Positions 60,266 through 64,000 of a DNA stretch of 64,000 bases are shown here, piece after piece. Position 1 is the first letter of the stretch. Each line of letters starts with the position of its first letter. The position numbers were made by a program, and so were the translations under genes. Source of the stretch: Mycocentrospora acerina (Eukaryota; Ascomycota; Dothideomycetes; Pleosporales). Location of the stretch: positions 496,001 through 560,000 of the forward strand of contig JAKUHH010000167.1 in assembly GCA_022701365.1 (NCBI GenBank), read 5' to 3'. The notes beneath the pieces were generated by a model. It made no database searches, was not told the origin of the DNA, and saw only the letters and a list, made by a program, of their open reading frames with translations.

Positions 60266-61573
60266 ATGGCTCTCAATTGGGATACGTTCCTCGATACTGA
60301 GCAGTTCAACATCTCAAACGATCAATGGTCCGATCTCCCACCACCTCCATCGTCAGCCCCTCTCACATCTGATATGCCCAAATCAATCTCATCGCAAACT
60401 TCGGGGTCTACGCCTGAGGACGTCACCAACTTTGAGAGCCTCCTCAACAACAACGCATCAGGCGATCCATACTTTGACGACTCTTTGTTCTTATCGAACG
60501 ACTACTTCCTGGGCGATCTTGACGTCCTGCAGCCATTCGGTAACACTGTCGGTGGCGATATGTCGGCCACAGAATCCTCCCCCGAGCCCAACACCGGTAC
60601 CTCTGACTTCTCTCCCTATCGCATGTCACCCTCCACATCTAATCAACCTACTCAAATGTCATCGTCGCAAAGACAATCCATCCAAAGAGCTAAGGCGTTT
60701 CCTAACCCTGCCTTTGAGTCCTTGTTCCCCAATGGCTTGGAAGCAGGATTTGTCGAAGATGTCTCCTTCTCCAACAGACCTGATGGGTCATCAGGCTCAA
60801 CGATGCCAAGTCAGGACAGACACAAGACTGCAGCAGATACGGCAGCCAAGCGAAATAAAAGCAAGCCAGACATTCTTTCCGCATGTTGGACGTCGCCATT
60901 ATGTCCAAACCATGACCAGGATGGACCTCCCCCTAACCCATCAAGTTGCGGAGGAGGATGTGCGCCATTCCTGTTTGCCAACGATGACGCTCTTCCATCG
61001 ATTAACAACCTGCTTGCCGAATCGCAGGATGTCATGGTTGAAGATGGCGTAGTAGAAATCCAACGACGCTCCAAGAAGCGATCAGAAAGCGCTTCATCAA
61101 TGAACGAGCCGTCAGGGCGACAGTTTACCAACCAAAATACCAACGACACTTCCACTGAGGCTAGAGAACGATTAAAGAGCGAAACATCAGAAGACTCGCC
61201 TCATGTTCTAGAAGAACAAAAACCAAAGTCCCGTCGTCGACTACCACACAATCAGGTTGAACGTAAATACCGCGAGTCACTCAATACACAACTTGAATCG
61301 CTTAGACGAGTCGTTCCATCCCTGCAGCAGAGCCAACGAGTCTGCGACGGCGCTGATATCGAAGATCTACCAGCACCATCGAAGCCGAGCAAAGCTGTCA
61401 TCCTAGCATCTGCGACTGCGCACATCAAGCAACTGGAGAAGGAAAGGAAGCAAGTGGCGGATGAAAACCTACTGTTGCGAACAAGGATCAAGGCTCTCCA
61501 AGCACTTGTAAAGTGCGAGGACTGCAACCTGATGCAATATGTCATGAACCTAAAGATTAACCAAGCGAAGTGA
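60266..61573 (+). CDS. bHLH transcription factor, 435 aa
   Basis: Single exon. The frame is open upstream but the first ATG is at 60266 (MALNWDTFLDTEQF). The bHLH domain begins near residue 323: RRRLPHNQVERKYRESLNTQLESLRRVVP, then a loop of about 25 residues, then SKAVILASATAHIKQLEKE, running into a leucine-zipper-like helix to residue about 415. The His, Glu and the Tyr in ERKYRE resemble the SREBP-like subgroup, in which Tyr replaces the usual Arg. No transmembrane segments follow, so it is not a membrane-bound SREBP. The N-terminal 300 residues are S/P/N/D-rich and probably form the activation region. A Cys-rich spot (CWTSPLCPNH, then SSCGGGCAPF) near residues 210-235 is unusual. It should act as a dimeric nuclear regulator binding E-box or SRE-like sites. 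Confidence 0.92.
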   Translation: MALNWDTFLDTEQFNISNDQWSDLPPPPSSAPLTSDMPKSISSQTSGSTPEDVTNFESLLNNNASGDPYFDDSLFLSNDYFLGDLDVLQPFGNTVGGDMSATESSPEPNTGTSDFSPYRMSPSTSNQPTQMSSSQRQSIQRAKAFPNPAFESLFPNGLEAGFVEDVSFSNRPDGSSGSTMPSQDRHKTAADTAAKRNKSKPDILSACWTSPLCPNHDQDGPPPNPSSCGGGCAPFLFANDDALPSINNLLAESQDVMVEDGVVEIQRRSKKRSESASSMNEPSGRQFTNQNTNDTSTEARERLKSETSEDSPHVLEEQKPKSRRRLPHNQVERKYRESLNTQLESLRRVVPSLQQSQRVCDGADIEDLPAPSKPSKAVILASATAHIKQLEKERKQVADENLLLRTRIKALQALVKCEDCNLMQYVMNLKINQAK

Positions 61574-62562
61574 GACTGGTTTGGGCCGACCCTTTATTCA
61601 AAAATTCCCCGGAAATATGTCGATATCTGTATTCCAGGTATAGCCTTTTTACGATTAGCATTCAGCATGTCGCGGTTCTCACGAGCATACATCTGGCGTT
61701 TGGAGAAGTCTCGGGATTTCATTTTGCTTCCTACAGGAAGTCTTTCTTTTGCTTTACGTTGGGCCTCACAAACAAAGATCAACGTGCTTGCACTGGTTGC
61801 ATCGCAGTTGCTCACTACTGTAAAATGTGAAAGAACAATAGGCGTTTTGGAACTGAGCATTCATGTTCAAGGTACCGGGGCAACAGCACCCGAAGGTGTT
61901 TAAATGGAGATTGTGACGCATGCACATGACCAAATGTGTTTCCTATAGATGAATATATGACCTCAATTTCTACCGTCTGAAACTAGGTTGACGCCGATAG
62001 AGCATCGCTACTCGCACTCATTAGAATTGTTGCAACTTCGATGCTGCTGGGCCACTTTCAAGCACAATAAAACATGAGCATCCCACGTGCCTGATTTCTG
62101 CCCAGTCGTTGGTACTACTCCGATATTGGCTCTCTGTTGTTGGGCGTGGCGGGACTCGAGCTCGATCACGCCACACATCTCTCCACCAGGAACAGGATTT
62201 TCCACGTCATCTGCCAGCCAAGCCTACCATATCCCAAGCTGCTTTGCAATCAAGTCTTGATCTCTGCTAATCTGTCCCATCTAGGATGTTCGCCAGAGCT
62301 TTTATGCGAAGCCCTTATCGTGCGATCCTAGTCATGGTAAATATCAGGGGATTATCGCGAGGATGACGACTCAGGCATTGAAGAGACTGAGGCACGATAA
62401 AACTACCCATCGCCCAAGAGTGATTTGTTGCACATTACCAATATAACAATTACCATTCAACAATTACCATTTATACAACTATATTGCGATACACGGATAC
62501 CGGCATTCAGTATCATCACACTACCATCATCAAACAATACCACCACGACTACCACCGCTACA
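61574..62562. other. Intergenic region
   Basis: About 990 bp with no supported gene on either strand. Confidence 0.5.
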
Positions 62563-62997
62563 ATGACTCTCTCTCCAACCCTCTTCCACGGATCATCATA
62601 CACCTCTATATTCGCCTCGCACCACCATCCCCACTCCAAACACAACATCCTGCTCCACGCGAACCCGCACCCACAACACCACCAATTCATCTTCGACCGA
62701 CACCATGTCTCGGACGTAGTCATCAACTTTCTGATGCATATGTTTGCTCCGGCGGCGTGCATGGCGTGTACATCATCTCCGCCGCGATGGACGCAGGAGA
62801 CGATTGGGGAGGACCAGAGGAAGAAGGAGATGAGGATGAGTGTTGAGGATGATGATGAGAGGGCAATTGTGGAAAGTGAAGATGAGGACGAGGATGAAGA
62901 CAAGGATGCGCAAGATGGGGGACCGTTGTGTAGGGAAGCGACGATTGAATTGTGGAAGACGAGGAGTGGAGGGAAGAGAAGGACTAGTACGGAGTGA
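62563..62997 (+). CDS. Possible small gene, 144 aa, His-rich then acidic
   Basis: The ATG at 62563 opens a 144-residue frame. The first half is His-rich (HHHPHSKH, HPHPQHHQF) with several cysteines later (AACMACTSS). The second half is strongly acidic (SEDEDEDEDKD) and the end is basic (SGGKRRTSTE). I recognise no domain. The surrounding base composition is unremarkable and the opposite strand is also open, so coding status is uncertain. Confidence 0.35.
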   Translation: MTLSPTLFHGSSYTSIFASHHHPHSKHNILLHANPHPQHHQFIFDRHHVSDVVINFLMHMFAPAACMACTSSPPRWTQETIGEDQRKKEMRMSVEDDDERAIVESEDEDEDEDKDAQDGGPLCREATIELWKTRSGGKRRTSTE

Positions 62998-63350
62998 TTG
63001 GGGGGTTTTTTTTTTCAGATGAGAGAGGAGTGGGATTTTTTTTCTTTATTTCTTGGAGGAGAATGTTTCATAAGAGTATTATGAGAGATGGGCGTCATGG
63101 GAGTTGTGGGATTCAAATTTGGAGCAAAGTAAAGGGGAAGAAGTTATGACCAACGTCAAAAGTACGGACGGGGTGTAAAAAGAGGGGGCGAGCATGGCGA
63201 GGCCTACGAGAGATGTTGTCGTACATGTATAGTCACGACGATGAACAAGGACAGGAGATTATTCCTGACTGCATCAAGAGAAGGCAAATCGAAGATATAC
63301 CCAGGACAACTGGAACGGAATGTCAACACGAGTGTAGTTCTCAACATCTC

Positions 63351-63370
63351 AGTCAGTCAGTCAGTCAGTC
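63351..63370. repeat. AGTC tetranucleotide microsatellite
   Basis: Five perfect AGTC units. Confidence 0.9.
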
Positions 63371-63523
63371 TATCATAACAGAATTTTTTTCCAAAAAAAA
63401 TGATTCATCAAACGATACTTGAACTTTATCTTTCCGGGGAAAAAAAATTGTAATGTCAATGACATTGATTTTCTTGTCAATATACATTCGACCGAGAGTA
63501 AACTTTCAACAAAGCTACACTTA

Positions 63524-63817
63524 TCACACACCGCTACTGCGATAATGGTCCGATGCGAATCTCAAATAAAAAAAATCCCACGCATACTTGCCTGCTTGAC
63601 AACTGCCGAGGATGGGTACCTTTGCTTTTTTTGGCAGCGCTACAACTCGCGAAACTGACTCGGTGAAAAGGTACTTGCCATTTGGGGGAAGGAGGAGGAT
63701 ACCGAAAAACTGGCCGTCTCGTATGAGGAGGAGTAGCGGCTTGAGTGGAGAAGAGCTGTGAAGCTTCTTGGTTGATGGGGAGATGTATGTTGTGAAGATG
63801 GGTTGGGGGGAGTGCAT
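63524..63817 (-). CDS. Possible first exon or small ORF, 97 aa
   Basis: The ATG at 63817 opens a frame with an even spread of residues (MHSPQPIFTTYISPSTKK, LLLLIRDGQFFGILLLPPNGKYLF). There is a splice-donor-like GTATGC near the codon after QAGK. No acceptor with coding sequence behind it was found to the left, and no family is recognised. Confidence 0.2.
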   Translation of the reverse strand: MHSPQPIFTTYISPSTKKLHSSSPLKPLLLLIRDGQFFGILLLPPNGKYLFTESVSRVVALPKKAKVPILGSCQAGKYAWDFFYLRFASDHYRSSGV

Positions 63818-64000
63818 GACATATCGGGATATGTAAGTTGGAAATATTGTTAAGATTGTGGACTTCGAATAGGAAAGCTTTAGCTACCTCCCAACGAAGA
63901 TATTTGGTAGTTATACCGAAATGTAGAGTGAAGCATCACTCCAAAATGCTATTCAAAACTGTCGTGAAGACGAGGCAAGGAGACGGGTATTACATGGAAT

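Larger units (their letters stand above)
62998..64000. other. Right-hand end, weakly coding
   Basis: Contains an AGTC microsatellite and one possible minus-strand exon (63524-63817), listed separately. The rest is A-rich non-coding DNA. Confidence 0.45.

Noticed and set aside
62457..62903. Minus-strand frame with long Ser runs
   Set aside because: It is the complement of the acidic GAT/GAG repeats; low complexity only.
1..64000. CRISPR arrays, prophage or bacterial operon features
   Set aside because: The window is eukaryotic with spliced genes. The only regular repeats are coding tandem repeats and microsatellites.

Overview
The window is nuclear DNA of a filamentous ascomycete. Genes are interrupted by short GT-AG introns (mostly 45-120 nt), a tRNA gene carries an intron, and the families present (Zn2Cys6 regulator, hybrid histidine kinase, CRH-type GH16, NmrA-like, isocyanide synthase) are typical of Pezizomycotina. 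The RPB2 gene and the style of the accessory genes make Dothideomycetes (Pleosporales) my best guess, but that placement is inference. I assembled exon structures by hand by joining frame-compatible GT-AG introns. Nearly all multi-exon models close to an exact multiple of three, which supports them.

Layout. 0-7 kb: an NmrA-like protein running off the left edge, then a Zn2Cys6 transcription factor. 7-14 kb: two housekeeping genes in convergent order, an RRM-containing cyclophilin (PPIL4/Rct1 type) and RPB2. 14-22.5 kb: gene-poor, with a decayed hAT transposase, one repeat-rich secreted cell-wall protein and an intron-bearing tRNA-Gly(GCC). 22.5-36 kb: an accessory block with a hybrid histidine kinase, an isocyanide synthase whose C-terminus stops where a TauD domain would be expected to begin, an MFS sugar transporter, a GH95 alpha-fucosidase-type enzyme and a GH1 beta-glucosidase. 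36-45 kb: two conserved-looking proteins of unknown function and an arrestin-like adaptor with a PPxY motif. 45-57 kb: an HTH protein resembling the N-terminal part of a transposase, a CRH-type GH16 glucan/chitin enzyme with a membrane anchor, a mitochondrial acyl-CoA dehydrogenase and a 1620-residue coiled-coil protein. 57-64 kb: a small membrane RING-H2 protein split over three exons, a bHLH transcription factor and weak small ORFs.

How the genes may work together. The transporter, GH95 and GH1 look like a compact uptake-and-digestion set. Neither glycosidase has a signal peptide, and the transporter and GH95 share a 477-bp divergent promoter, so imported oligosaccharides could be hydrolysed inside the cell. 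The isocyanide synthase lies next to this set but has no tailoring P450 or NRPS beside it in the window. The cyclophilin belongs to a family reported to act on RNA polymerase II, so its convergent pairing with RPB2 is notable. The transporter's first exon contains one TAG that is either a nonsense mutation or the 3' end of a retained 69-nt intron.
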